NCBI GenBank assembly: GCA_035517775.1
Contig: DATIYF010000093.1
Span: forward strand, 23,256-87,255
From: DATIYF01 sp035517775
GTDB lineage: Bacteria; Acidobacteriota; Terriglobia; Terriglobales; Acidobacteriaceae
Length of the DNA: 64,000 bases
Reading direction: 5' to 3'
Each line of letters opens with the position of its first letter. Positions within the stretch are counted from its first letter, which is position 1. Shown one piece after another: positions 36,154 through 45,329 of the stretch. Below the pieces are notes generated by a model. The model was not told where the DNA came from and did no database searches. It saw only the letters and a program-made list of their open reading frames with translations. Made by a program: the position numbers and the translations under genes.

Positions 36154-37056
36154 GTGCCAGCAGACCGGAAATCCGTGGTCATCACCGGCGCCTCCAGCGG
36201 CATTGGCCGCGCCTGCGTTCTGCGAATGAGCCGCGCCGGATGGCAGGTGTTCGCCACCGTCCGCAAGGCCGAAGACCGCGCTCGCCTGCAGGCTGAAGGC
36301 GCCGCCCGAGTCTTTCCCCTCTTGATGGACGTTGAGGACCGGCTCTCCATCGCGGCCGCGGCCGATGAAGTCTCCTCTCAGTTGGGTGGGTTAGAGGGCT
36401 TGGTGAATGTTGCCGGCATTGGCATGGTGCGGCCGCTCGAATACGCCACCCGGGCCGACCTGCAGAAGATATTTGACATAAACGTCTTCGGCCAGGTCGC
36501 CGTGACCCAGGCATTTCTTCCTCTGCTGCGCAAGAGTCAGGGCAGGATCGTCAATATCAGCTCGGTCGGCGCGCACCTCGCGATTCCCTTCGGCGGCCTG
36601 CTCAACGCCAGCAAGAGCGCCTTTGGCATTTTGAGCGATACGCTGCGGCTGGAGTTGCACCCTTTTGGAATCCGGGTCAGCACCATTGAGCCAGGTTCCA
36701 TCACGACGCCTGCGGTAGAGAAAACCTTGGGAAATGTCGAGGGCGTGATTCATGCCCTTCCCGAAGAAGGTCAGACGCAGTATAGCGAAATGCTGCGGCG
36801 CCTTACCCGGATCGGAATGAAGAGAGAGATGAACGGAAGCCCGCCGGAAGTGGTGGCGGAAGCAGTCTGCCACGCCTTGACATCAGCTCATCCCCGAATC
36901 CGCTACCGCGTGGGCAAGGATGCCCGCCTGCTGGGGGCGCTGCCGGGGATTCTGCCCGATTGGCTGCTGGACTCGCTTCGCTTTCGCATCTTCCGTTTTT
37001 CGGGGCCGCCAGAGGCTGCCCGAAATGGAAGATCAGACCAGCCCAAGGCCGCCTGA
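36154..37056 (+). CDS. SDR-family protein lacking the catalytic Tyr
   Basis: Classical short-chain dehydrogenase fold of 300 residues, starting at GTG 36154 (GGGG upstream). The cofactor motif TGASSGIGRA is at 11-20, NVAGIG at 85-90 and the catalytic Ser in NISSVGA at about 137. In place of YxxxK the sequence reads LNASK at 150-154, so the catalytic Tyr is Leu while Lys154 remains. The C-terminal extension (GILPDWLLDSLRFRIFRFSG) resembles membrane-associated retinol-dehydrogenase-like SDRs. Activity is doubtful or altered. Confidence 0.8.
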   Translation: MPADRKSVVITGASSGIGRACVLRMSRAGWQVFATVRKAEDRARLQAEGAARVFPLLMDVEDRLSIAAAADEVSSQLGGLEGLVNVAGIGMVRPLEYATRADLQKIFDINVFGQVAVTQAFLPLLRKSQGRIVNISSVGAHLAIPFGGLLNASKSAFGILSDTLRLELHPFGIRVSTIEPGSITTPAVEKTLGNVEGVIHALPEEGQTQYSEMLRRLTRIGMKREMNGSPPEVVAEAVCHALTSAHPRIRYRVGKDARLLGALPGILPDWLLDSLRFRIFRFSGPPEAARNGRSDQPKAA

Positions 37057-37097
37057 AGCCTGCCGCCGTGAAAGCGCAGGCGTTCCGTGCCTGAAAC

Positions 37098-38276
37098 TTA
37101 CTTTCCGCCCATCACCAGCTTGGCAATGGTCGCGAGCTGCATATTCGAGGTGCCTTCGTAGATCTTGCCGATCTTGGCGTCGCGCCAGTATTTCTCGACC
37201 GGATAATCCTTGGTGAATCCGTAGCCGCCATAGACTTCAATGGCCAGCGAGGTCACGCGCTCGGCCACCTGCGAGCAGAACAGCTTGGTCATGGCCGCTT
37301 CTTTCACAAAGGGCAGACCGGCATCTTTCATACGCGCGGCGTTGTACACCATGAGCCGCGCCGCTTCGATCTCCGTCGCCATCTGCGCAATCTGAAATTG
37401 AATGCCCTGAAACTCGGCAATGGTCTTGCCGAATTGCTTGCGCTCCTGAGCGTATCTGGCGGCAAACTCCCAGGCCCCGCGCGCTACGCCGGCCATTTGC
37501 GCTCCAATGCCAATGCGGCCTTCGTTCAGCGTCTCAATCGCGATCTTGTAGCCCTTGCCTACTTCGCCCAGCACGTTCTCGGCGGGCACGCGGCAGTCTT
37601 CGAGAATCAGTTCGCAGGTAGAGGAAGCCCGAATGCCCAGCTTGTCTTCTTTCTTGCCAACCGTGAATCCAGGGAATTCTTTTTCGATGATGAAGGCGGT
37701 GATGCCCTTGTAGCCCGCCGCCGGATCCACGGTGGCAAACAAAATGAACACGCCCGCCTCTTTGCCGTTGGTGATCCACAGCTTGCGGCCGTTCAGCACA
37801 TAGTCGCTGCCGCTTTTGAGCGCCCGGGTTTGCAGGGCGAATGCGTCGGAGCCGGAGCCGGCCTCGCTCAAGGCATAGGCGCCGCAGGTATTGGCCGCCA
37901 TGCGTGGCAAATAGCGCTTCTTCTGCGCGTCGGTGGCCCAGCGCAGCAGGGCATTGTTCACCAGCGTGTTCTGCACATCCACCACCACGCCGGCCGAGGC
38001 ATCCACACGCGACAACTCTTCGACTGCGAGGATCGCTTCGAAGAATTTGCCCGCTCCCCCGCCATACTGCTCGGGAATTTCAATCCCCATCAGGCCGAGC
38101 TGAAAAAACTGGTCAATCAGGCTGTGCTCGAAGACGCCCTTTTCGTCCATCTCTTTGACCAGAGGACGCAGCTTCTCCTCGGCAAATTGATGGATGTTGT
38201 CGCGGAAAAGAATTTCGTCTTCAGAAAAGCTGGTAACCGGGGCGGGCGGAGCGGCCTGCGTAATGGTCTCAGGCAT
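37098..38276 (-). CDS. Acyl-CoA dehydrogenase
   Basis: FAD-dependent acyl-CoA dehydrogenase of 392 residues. Signature segments are AYALSEAGSGSDAFALQTRA (FAD and substrate binding), LWITNGKEAGVFI, SLAIEVYGGYGFTKDYPVEK and the C-terminal KIYEGTSNMQLATIAKLV, which holds the catalytic Glu of short-chain/branched-chain members. It reduces fatty or branched acyl-CoA to enoyl-CoA with electrons going to ETF. Convergent with the SDR gene; stands alone, so the substrate class is not fixed. Confidence 0.9.
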   Translation of the reverse strand: MPETITQAAPPAPVTSFSEDEILFRDNIHQFAEEKLRPLVKEMDEKGVFEHSLIDQFFQLGLMGIEIPEQYGGGAGKFFEAILAVEELSRVDASAGVVVDVQNTLVNNALLRWATDAQKKRYLPRMAANTCGAYALSEAGSGSDAFALQTRALKSGSDYVLNGRKLWITNGKEAGVFILFATVDPAAGYKGITAFIIEKEFPGFTVGKKEDKLGIRASSTCELILEDCRVPAENVLGEVGKGYKIAIETLNEGRIGIGAQMAGVARGAWEFAARYAQERKQFGKTIAEFQGIQFQIAQMATEIEAARLMVYNAARMKDAGLPFVKEAAMTKLFCSQVAERVTSLAIEVYGGYGFTKDYPVEKYWRDAKIGKIYEGTSNMQLATIAKLVMGGK

Positions 38277-38401
38277 TTGGCACCTTCCAGAGAGAATGCA
38301 ACCACCGAAATCTTAAGAGAGCGGTCAGCCTCGCGACAGGCGAAGAAGCCGCCAGCCACCAAAAGACCTGAAATCTCGCGAAGGACTCGCCGGTCAACGA
38401 T

Positions 38402-38436
38402 TCTCTTCGTGCACCTTCGCGCCCTTCGTGGGAATG
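38402..38436. repeat. CTTCGTG-type repeat, half copy
   Basis: CTCTTCGTGCACCTTCGCGCCCTTCGTGG matches one arm of the inverted repeat at 62951-63036 by eye. The other arm is not seen here. Confidence 0.5.
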
Positions 38437-38502
38437 GCTCTCAAACTCACCAGATTCTAGCACCCGCCTTCGGCCGCTCACCGAGAAAGCCCGCCCGCGC
38501 CG

Positions 38503-38531
38503 TGAGTCTCGCCGTTCCCCTGTGCTAGTAT
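38503..38531 (+). promoter_or_regulatory. Candidate glgC promoter (extended -10)
   Basis: TGC-TAGTAT at 38523-38531 is an extended -10 type element, with a weak TGAGTC -35 17 bp upstream. The start point would be near 38538, leaving an 84-base leader before glgC. Inferred from consensus alone. Confidence 0.3.
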
Positions 38532-38621
38532 CAACTGTTTTCCCACGCGCCGCGGAGCCTGCGATTTTCTGCTGCCGGCCGGCGACGCTTCCCAGACCAC
38601 CAGCATCCGAACGGAAGCGCA

Positions 38622-39872
38622 ATGAGGGACACTCTGGGAGTCTTGCTAGCAGGGGGCGCCGGCGAGCGCCTCTACCCGCTTACCCGCGACCGGGCCAAGC
38701 CCGCGGTCACCTTCGGCGGCATTTACCGCATCATTGATATCACCCTTTCCAACTGCACCAACTCCGGCCTGCGCCGGGTTTACATCCTCACCCAGTACAA
38801 GGCGCTCTCGCTCAACCGCCACATTCGCGAGGGCTGGAACATTCTGGCGCGCGAGATGGGCGAATTCATCGAGGTGCTGCCCCCCATGAAGCGCGTGAGC
38901 GAGAGCTGGTACCAGGGCACGGCCGACGCGGTTTATCAGAATATCTATTCCATCGGCTCGGAGCAGCCCAAGCACGTCCTCATCCTTTCCGGCGACCACA
39001 TCTACAAAATGAATTACGGCCTGATGGCTGAGCAGCACGGGAACACCGGCGCCGATGTCACCCTGGCCACCATTCAGATCGATCCCTACGAGGTGTACCG
39101 CTTCGGCGTGGTGGATATTGACAGCGACAGCCGGGTGAACGGCTTCCTGGAAAAACCCAAACAGACCGATCTGCGCTCGCCCTACAACCCCGACAAGGTT
39201 TCCGCCTCCATGGGGATTTACCTGTTCAACACCGACGTGCTCATTCCGGTGCTGCTCAAAGACGCGGAGGACCCCAACTCCAGCCACGATTTCGGCAAAG
39301 ACATTCTGCCCAAAATGGTGGACGACTACCGCGTGTATTCCTACGATTTCGTGGATGAGAACAAGAAAGAGGCCCTCTACTGGCGCGACGTCGGCACCCT
39401 CGAGGCGTTTTACGAGGCCAATATGGATATCGTCGCGGTCTCGCCGGTGTTCAACCTGTATGACGAGGACTGGCCCATCCGCACCCACCAGCGGCAATAC
39501 CCGCCGGCCAAGTTTGTGTTCGGCGAGCCCGGCCGCACCGGCACCGCGGTAGATTCCATCGTCTCCGCCGGCTGCATCGTTTCCGGCAGCCTGGTGAAAG
39601 GCAGCGTGCTCTCCCCCGATGTGCGGGTGAATTCCTACAGCGAAATTGATTCGAGCATTCTTTTCTCCCACGTGAACGTGGGACGCCATTGCCGCTTACG
39701 GCGGGCCATCATTGACCGCGACGTGCACATTCCCGAAGGCACCACGATCGGTTATGACACCGAGGCCGACCGCCAGCGCTATTTCGTGACCGACAGCGGC
39801 ATTACCGTCGTGACGCGCGATTACTCGCTGTTCGAGAACCCGGTCACAGTAGATTACTTCACCAGCGAATAA
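38622..39872 (+). CDS. glgC: Glucose-1-phosphate adenylyltransferase
   Basis: ADP-glucose pyrophosphorylase of 416 residues, which makes ADP-glucose for glycogen synthesis. The nucleotide loop GGAGERLYPLTRDRAKPAVT is at 10-29; the substrate motifs HVLILSGDHIYKMNYG, GVVDIDSDSRVNGFLEKP and the C-terminal left-handed helix repeats are in order. Length is normal. It stands alone here, with galT following on the opposite strand. Confidence 0.95.
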   Translation: MRDTLGVLLAGGAGERLYPLTRDRAKPAVTFGGIYRIIDITLSNCTNSGLRRVYILTQYKALSLNRHIREGWNILAREMGEFIEVLPPMKRVSESWYQGTADAVYQNIYSIGSEQPKHVLILSGDHIYKMNYGLMAEQHGNTGADVTLATIQIDPYEVYRFGVVDIDSDSRVNGFLEKPKQTDLRSPYNPDKVSASMGIYLFNTDVLIPVLLKDAEDPNSSHDFGKDILPKMVDDYRVYSYDFVDENKKEALYWRDVGTLEAFYEANMDIVAVSPVFNLYDEDWPIRTHQRQYPPAKFVFGEPGRTGTAVDSIVSAGCIVSGSLVKGSVLSPDVRVNSYSEIDSSILFSHVNVGRHCRLRRAIIDRDVHIPEGTTIGYDTEADRQRYFVTDSGITVVTRDYSLFENPVTVDYFTSE

Positions 39873-39931
39873 GGGCCGACTCGGAAAGATACATGGCCTT
39901 TCGCGGGCGAGCGTGCCCGCGCCATGCGTGC

Positions 39932-40975
39932 TCAGCCCGCCGCCACTGGCGCTGCTTCCTCAATACTCGCTTCCCGCAGGAACTTCGCCGCCTCTTCGGG
40001 CGGCGTGGGATTGATATAGAAGCCCGTTCCCCACTCAAAGCCCGCGGTCTTGGTCAGCTTGGGCATGAATTCAATGTGCCAGTGGTAATGATCGTTGGTC
40101 GGCTCCTGCACCGGCGAGCTGTGAATCACCAGGTTGAAGGGCGGATTGTCGAGCACGCGGTCGGCCTTCATGAGCAGCGACTTCACCGCCTTGGCCAGGT
40201 TCTGAAACATGTTGGAAGAAGAATTCTCAAATGCCGACTCGTGGCGCTTGGGCAGAATCCAGGTCTCGAACGGAAAACGCGGCGCGTAGGGGGCCAGGGT
40301 GACGAAGGCCTCATTTTCCTCCACCACACGAATGCCGGCCTCGCTTTCCTGGCGAATGATGTCGCAGAAGACGCAGCGCTCCTTGTAAATGAAATACTGC
40401 TTGGCGCCTTCGAGCTCCTCGACCACGTTGATGGGCAGAATGGGCAGCGCGATCAACTGCGAGTGCGCGTGTTCGAGCGAGGCGCCCGCGGCCTCGCCGT
40501 GGTTTTTGAAGATCAGGATGTACTTGAAGCGCCGGTCTTTCCGCAGATCCAGAATGCGGTCGCGGAAGGTCCAGAGCACGTCTTCGATGCGCTTGGGCGG
40601 AAGCGTGGCCAGGGTAGCACTGTGATCGGGACTCTCAATGATCACCTCGTGCGCGCCCACACCGTTCATTTTGTCGAACATGCCGTCGGCCTGGCGGTTG
40701 AGATTGCCTTCGATGCCCAGGGCGGGAAATTTGTTGGGGACCACGCGCACCGTCCAGCCGGGCGTATCGCGCTGCGGCGGCGGGCCGCCGTTGGGGCTGG
40801 GCCGGTAAGCCTGGATTTCGGGCGGGGTTTTGCTTTCATTGCCGTAACAGAAAGGGCAGAATCCGCCACCCTTGATCTTTACCTCTTCGCGCACAAAATC
40901 GCTGGGCCGCTTGGCGCGGTCGGTCGAAATAATCACCCAGCGGCCGACAATCGGGTCTTTGCGAAGCTCGGGCAA
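39932..40975 (-). CDS. galT: Galactose-1-phosphate uridylyltransferase
   Basis: Leloir-pathway enzyme of 347 residues that transfers UMP from UDP-glucose to galactose-1-phosphate. It begins MPELRKDPIVGRWVIISTDR; the zinc cysteines are in GFCPFCYGNE and the histidine-triad active site with nucleophilic His is in ASLEHAHSQLIALPI. Length is normal. It faces glgC, tail to tail, and is followed by a YraN-family gene upstream of it on the same strand. Confidence 0.94.
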   Translation of the reverse strand: MPELRKDPIVGRWVIISTDRAKRPSDFVREEVKIKGGGFCPFCYGNESKTPPEIQAYRPSPNGGPPPQRDTPGWTVRVVPNKFPALGIEGNLNRQADGMFDKMNGVGAHEVIIESPDHSATLATLPPKRIEDVLWTFRDRILDLRKDRRFKYILIFKNHGEAAGASLEHAHSQLIALPILPINVVEELEGAKQYFIYKERCVFCDIIRQESEAGIRVVEENEAFVTLAPYAPRFPFETWILPKRHESAFENSSSNMFQNLAKAVKSLLMKADRVLDNPPFNLVIHSSPVQEPTNDHYHWHIEFMPKLTKTAGFEWGTGFYINPTPPEEAAKFLREASIEEAAPVAAG

Positions 40976-41035
40976 GAACTAGATTCCTTTCACCGGCACG
41001 CCCACTTTGATTTCATTCTACGACAGCGCCACATT

Positions 41036-41482
41036 CTATGACACCGGCAGGACGTTCTGAAACAGCTCGAACTGCGGCGGGCTGGCAAAATCGAAGTAAA
41101 TGCTGAGCAGGTCAAAGCGCCACGGGCAGGCAGGCGGCAGATGGCGCAGATACTCTCTCGCCATGCCCAGAAGTTCGCGCTGCTTGCCGCGATCCACGGC
41201 GGCTTCGGCGGGTTTGATTTCACGCGAGGTGCGGGTCTTGACCTCGATGAAACAGAGCACGTCGTTTTCCCAGGCGATGAGATCAATTTCTCCACGGCGG
41301 CGCGGCGAGCGGAAGTTGCGGGCAACGACGGTATAGCCGAGCGAACGCAGATAGAAGTAGGCCACCTCTTCTCCGCGTTGCCCGGTGCGTTGGTGAGAAG
41401 GCAGGCGGCTTGGCGGCAGAGCCTTCCCAGCCAGCCAATCCAGAAAAGCAAGCGTAGTGCGTGTCAAGCCTGCGGGCAGCAT
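41036..41482 (-). CDS. YraN/UPF0102-family nuclease-like protein
   Basis: Protein of 148 residues with the restriction-endonuclease-like fold of the YraN family. Motifs are GQRGEEVAYFYLRSLGYTVV and RGEIDLIAWENDVLCFIEVK (the D...ExK catalytic arrangement). Role not established; YraN is commonly encoded near rnhB or lipoproteins but here it lies 61 bp upstream of galT on the same strand. Start at MLPAGLTRTT is not well supported by a ribosome-binding site. Confidence 0.88.
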   Translation of the reverse strand: MLPAGLTRTTLAFLDWLAGKALPPSRLPSHQRTGQRGEEVAYFYLRSLGYTVVARNFRSPRRRGEIDLIAWENDVLCFIEVKTRTSREIKPAEAAVDRGKQRELLGMAREYLRHLPPACPWRFDLLSIYFDFASPPQFELFQNVLPVS

Positions 41483-41689
41483 CGCAATCGTGCTGCAAGC
41501 TTAGCTCCAGAAAGCCGCCTGGAAAGTGACGCCTCTCACACTCACTCTTCCATCCGCCTGAGGAAATCACTCCTTCCGGCCCCGGCGCCTCCGTGGTTTC
41601 CAGTTTGCCAGGAAATACCGAGCCGCCATTGACGCCTTGCAGCGCCGCCACGTACAGTTGACGCGCTTTCCCGAGTCCAGGAGAACGGC

Positions 41690-42919
41690 TTGCAAGGCTC
41701 GCGGCGTTACGAACTCCAACTGGTCGCAATTCTCTTTTTCACCTGGGGCACGGTTTTTCTTGACCGCATGTCCCAGCTTTATCTCGCGCCCTTCTTCGCC
41801 CCCGAATTTCATTTAAGCGAGGAGCAGATCGGCTTTCTGGCTTCGGTGCTGGCCATCACCTGGGCGGTCTCGAGCCTGCTGTTCGGCGCCTTGTCAGACC
41901 GCTTCGGGCGGAAACCGATTCTCATTCCCGCGGTTTTCCTCTTCTCGGCGCTGTCGTGGGTCTCAGGCACGGTGCACAGCTTCGAGCAGCTGCTTCTGGT
42001 GCGCGCGCTCATGGGCGTGGCCGAAGGGCCGTGCTGGTCCACCATGACGGCGCTGATCGAAGAGTCATCCAGCCCTCACCACAAAGGCCGCAACGTGGGC
42101 TTTGTGGTGAGCGCTGCGGCGCTGGTCGGCCTGGCGGTGGCTCCGGTGCTGACCACGCAAATTGCCGCCCGCTATGGCTGGCGCTGGGCCTTCTTCGTGG
42201 CCGGCGCGCCCGGGTTCCTGATGGCCCTGCTGATCTGGAAGTTCGTCCGCGAGCCCCAGCGGCAGGCGGTGCAGGCCCATCCCGGCCACAGCGCGGCCAC
42301 CATCAGGGATTATTTCTCCGTGCTGCGCTATGGCAACATCTGGCTGTGCTGCGCGGGCGCAACTGGTTTCATGTCGTGGCTGTTTCTGCAAAATGTCTTT
42401 GCGCCGCTCTACATCACGCGGGTGGCCCACCAGGAAGCAACTACGGCAGGATTTTTGCTGGGCGCGACCGGTCTGGGCAGCTTCTTTCTCGGATTTCTCT
42501 TTCCCTTGCTCTCTGACCGGATTGGCCGCAAGCCGACTCTGCTTCTGCTGGCCGTTCTTTCCAGCGTCGTGCCGCTGGCGCTGCTGGTTCCGGCGCTCTA
42601 TGCCCGCCCCTGGCTTCTGGCTTTCATTATTCTGATCACCAACGGCGGCCAGGCCATCGCCTCGCTGATCATCGTGCTGGTGCCGGCCGAAACCGTGCCG
42701 CCGCAATTTGCCGCCACCGCGATTGGACTGACTACGCTGGTGGGAGAAGTGTTCGGCGCTACCGTCGCCCCAACGCTGGGCGGCGCCATGGCGGAAAAAT
42801 TCGGCCTGGGCATGCCGCTGCTGATGTCAGCGGGGGGAATGGCGCTGCTGTTCGTGGTGTCGTTGTTCGTGAAGGAAACCGAACGCCTCGACTCGGCCTC
42901 TCCGGCAGTTGCCCCGTAG
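41690..42919 (+). CDS. Major facilitator superfamily transporter
   Basis: Twelve-helix MFS transporter of 409 residues. The signature loop GALSDRFGRKPIL lies between helices 2 and 3, and the second-half repeat PLLSDRIGRKPTLL between helices 8 and 9. It resembles the sialate/aromatic-acid or sugar-phosphate importer branches; substrate unassigned. The start is a TTG with a good GGAG 6 bp away. The gene stands alone. Confidence 0.88.
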   Translation: MQGSRRYELQLVAILFFTWGTVFLDRMSQLYLAPFFAPEFHLSEEQIGFLASVLAITWAVSSLLFGALSDRFGRKPILIPAVFLFSALSWVSGTVHSFEQLLLVRALMGVAEGPCWSTMTALIEESSSPHHKGRNVGFVVSAAALVGLAVAPVLTTQIAARYGWRWAFFVAGAPGFLMALLIWKFVREPQRQAVQAHPGHSAATIRDYFSVLRYGNIWLCCAGATGFMSWLFLQNVFAPLYITRVAHQEATTAGFLLGATGLGSFFLGFLFPLLSDRIGRKPTLLLLAVLSSVVPLALLVPALYARPWLLAFIILITNGGQAIASLIIVLVPAETVPPQFAATAIGLTTLVGEVFGATVAPTLGGAMAEKFGLGMPLLMSAGGMALLFVVSLFVKETERLDSASPAVAP

Positions 42920-43100
42920 CCCCAAATTTCCCATTTTGGGAATGGCGGCGCTCCAGGAAGCCCGCCGGCATCGGGGATGGCCTCCGGGTACCTCCGGCGG
43001 AAGATCGCCGAAATTAGACCCTGTGCGAAAGTCGCACAACCGGTTTAAACGCGATGCCGGAGGCGCTGCCGGAGTTCAGGATCCCCCGGGTTCAGTTTTC

Positions 43101-43185
43101 TTGCCATTTCGAGCATAGCGAGGGACCTGCTCCCGGTTCGGCGAAAGCAGATTCCTGGTCCCTGATGCGCTCCCCGGAATGGCAA
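43101..43185. repeat. CATTCC-type inverted repeat, copy 2
   Basis: TTGCCATT at 43101-43108 pairs with AATGGCAA at 43178-43185, and the internal AGCAGATTCCTGG matches the copy at 31945-32026. The long arm-to-arm distance gives a large imperfect stem-loop, in the 285-bp gap between the MFS and MOSC genes, which are convergent. Confidence 0.65.
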
Positions 43186-43204
43186 AGAGAAAGGCTGAGA
43201 CAAT

Positions 43205-43666
43205 CTATGTCGCGACGACTGTGGCCCCCACCCGGATATCACCTTCACTGAGGATCCGCGCCCTCAACCCGCCGCGGTGGCGCAGTCCCTTGATGAGCGG
43301 CTTTCCGGTCAGGGCTTCGAGGTGGCTGCAAGGCTCGCACAGGCGGATGCCGCGAATCCTGACCTTGCCGATCTGAAACTCGCGGCCTACCAGATGATTC
43401 AGGGGCACGCCGCGCGTGACCAGATTGCGGCGCGATTCGCCGGGGCCAAGTTCGATGTCATATTCGCGCTGGATGGCCTCTACGGCCTCGGCCTCGATCA
43501 GGGTCAGCTCAAAATCCGGTTGCGGCTTGTAGAAAGTGCCCACCCGCAGGGCGTAGCGGTCGCCTTCCAGGCCAACGCCGGGTATGGCGCGCACTTCGCT
43601 CTGCGCCTGCATGGGCGCCTTCGCCGCGGGAGCGATATAGATGGATTCGATAGTCCCTTGCCACAT
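43205..43666 (-). CDS. MOSC-domain protein
   Basis: Protein of 153 residues with a MOSC (molybdenum cofactor sulfurase C-terminal) domain, in which the sulfur-carrying Cys is expected in GIRLCEPCSHLEALTG. Segments VGLEGDRYALRVGTF, LGPGESRRNLVTRG and GGLRARILSEGDIRVG are typical. Small stand-alone MOSC proteins such as YiiM support molybdoenzyme or detoxification chemistry. No molybdoenzyme partner is adjacent. Confidence 0.88.
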   Translation of the reverse strand: MWQGTIESIYIAPAAKAPMQAQSEVRAIPGVGLEGDRYALRVGTFYKPQPDFELTLIEAEAVEAIQREYDIELGPGESRRNLVTRGVPLNHLVGREFQIGKVRIRGIRLCEPCSHLEALTGKPLIKGLRHRGGLRARILSEGDIRVGATVVAT

Positions 43667-43686
43667 ATAAATTGACCTGAACTGCC

Positions 43687-43783
43687 TGTGTGGGGACGGG
43701 GCTGTGCCCCGTCCAGCCCATCGGCCGCTTGGGTACCGTCGAGCTGCGCTCGACCGGGCGGGTCAGAGACCCGCCCCCACACA
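43687..43783. repeat. Three-hairpin palindromic repeat, copy 2
   Basis: The ends TGTGTGGGG (43687-43695) and CCCCACACA (43775-43783) pair perfectly, closing three inner hairpins: GACGGGGC-tgt-GCCCCGTC, GTCGAGC-tgc-GCTCGAC (43738-43754) and GGGCGGGTC-aga-GACCCGCCC (43756-43776; overlaps the outer stem). The layout is the same as at 6765-6869. It lies between the MOSC and class III aminotransferase genes, both on the minus strand. Confidence 0.85.
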
Positions 43784-43806
43784 AGCAAGCACTTCCCTAA
43801 CAACGC

Positions 43807-45216
43807 CTACGCGTCCTTTTCCACGATCCCGATGCACTCCTCCAGCACATCCAAGGCCACGTCGGCTTCTTCTTTAGCGACTACCAGCGGCGGACAGATG
43901 CGCACCGCGCTCGGTCCTGCCCCAAGAAGCAGCACGCCGCGCTCGAAAGCCAATTCGACCACGCGGTCGCGCACCGCGCCGGCTTGCTCGCGAGTCTGTT
44001 TGTCTTTCACCAGTTCCACGCCGAGCATGAGGCCGCGGCCGCGCACATCGCCGACCAGCTTGTGCCTGGCCGGCCAGTCAGCCATGCGCCGCAGCATATG
44101 GTTGCCGGCCTCTTCGGCATTGCGCACCAGGTTTTCGCCTTCAATCACGTCGAGTGTGGCCAGCGCGGCCGCAATGCACACGGGATTGCCACCAAAGGTC
44201 GAAGCATGAGAGCCGGGCACCCAATCCATCATCTCAGCCCGGGTTAGGGTCACGCCCAGCGGCATACCAGAAGCAATGCCTTTGGCCATGCAGACGATAT
44301 CGGGCTGCACGCCGGTGTGCTCAACCGCCCACCACTTGCCGGTGCGGCCCACGCCCGACTGCACTTCGTCTGCCACCAGCAGAATGCCGTGCCGATCGCA
44401 AATGCGGCGCAGTTCCTGCATGAAAGCTTTGGGAGCAACCACGTAGCCGCCCTCGCCCTGCACCGGCTCGACAAAAATCGCCGCCACTTCCTCGGGGGGA
44501 AGCGTGGTGCGCAGCAGCTTATCTTCAATGAAGCGGGCGCAGCTCAGGCCGTAAGCCTCGCTGTCTTCTGCGCCGGCGCGATAGGCATCGGGATAGACTG
44601 CGTGCGTGACTCCGGGCACGAGCGGCGCAAAGCGGCGCTTCTGCTGCGGCTTGGAGGCAGTCAGCGAGAGCGCGCCCATGGTGCGCCCGTGGAATGCGCC
44701 GTAAAAGGCGATGATGTTGGGCCGCCGGGTGTGATAGCGGGCCAGTTTCAGAGCGCACTCGACGGCTTCGGCTCCAGAGTTCCCGTAGTAAATCCGGTGC
44801 GGGCCAGGCATGGGGGCAATCTTTGAAATCCGCTCCGCCAGAGTGACCAGGCTTTCGTAATAAAAATCCGTGCCCGACATGTGGATGAGCTCGCCCGCCT
44901 GCTTTTGAATGGCGGCAACCACCCGGGGATGGCAATGTCCGGTGGAGACCACGGCGATGCCGGCGGAGAAATCGAGGAACTCGTTGCCATCCACGTCGGT
45001 GACGACGACTCCGCGTCCGCTTTTGGCCACCAGGGGATAGGAACGGGTGTAAGAGGGCGACATGTACTGGTCGTCGCGGGCGATGGCGCGCCTGGCGTTG
45101 GGCCCGGGCAGCGCCATCTGGATCTTCGGCCTGCGGGCGCCCTGGGGGTTAGAATCCTGCTCCTTAACTACCTGCTTGTTTAAAACCGGCGTCTGGTTCA
45201 ATGTCTTGGCGGGCAT
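43807..45216 (-). CDS. Class III (acetylornithine/GABA-type) aminotransferase
   Basis: PLP-dependent aminotransferase of 469 residues. Visible are the PLP-binding GNSGAEAVECALKLAR, AFHGRTMGALSLT, the Asp of VADEVQSGVGRTGKWW and the PLP Lys in DIVCMAKGIASGMPLG. The most likely role is 4-aminobutyrate or acetylornithine transamination; the longer N-terminus (about 60 residues before VVVTDVDGNEFLDF) is unusual. The start is fixed by GGAGGA 4 bp before the ATG; a longer start at 45279 is less likely. Confidence 0.88.
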   Translation of the reverse strand: MPAKTLNQTPVLNKQVVKEQDSNPQGARRPKIQMALPGPNARRAIARDDQYMSPSYTRSYPLVAKSGRGVVVTDVDGNEFLDFSAGIAVVSTGHCHPRVVAAIQKQAGELIHMSGTDFYYESLVTLAERISKIAPMPGPHRIYYGNSGAEAVECALKLARYHTRRPNIIAFYGAFHGRTMGALSLTASKPQQKRRFAPLVPGVTHAVYPDAYRAGAEDSEAYGLSCARFIEDKLLRTTLPPEEVAAIFVEPVQGEGGYVVAPKAFMQELRRICDRHGILLVADEVQSGVGRTGKWWAVEHTGVQPDIVCMAKGIASGMPLGVTLTRAEMMDWVPGSHASTFGGNPVCIAAALATLDVIEGENLVRNAEEAGNHMLRRMADWPARHKLVGDVRGRGLMLGVELVKDKQTREQAGAVRDRVVELAFERGVLLLGAGPSAVRICPPLVVAKEEADVALDVLEECIGIVEKDA

Positions 45217-45329
45217 GGCATCCTCCGAAAAATCATTGGCTGGCACAGTTGAGGGCTGGCTCCGGGCGGGATTCGGCATGAATCGGCGAAACTCGGCCTC
45301 AGAACCACTTCAAGCTGGGAGGATGAAAA

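Larger units (their letters stand above)
38277..38621. other. Non-coding stretch between acd and glgC
   Basis: This 345-bp divergent intergenic region holds a half-copy of the CTTCGTG-type repeat (near 38402-38436) and a plausible promoter for glgC. No coding sequence is supported. Confidence 0.5.
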
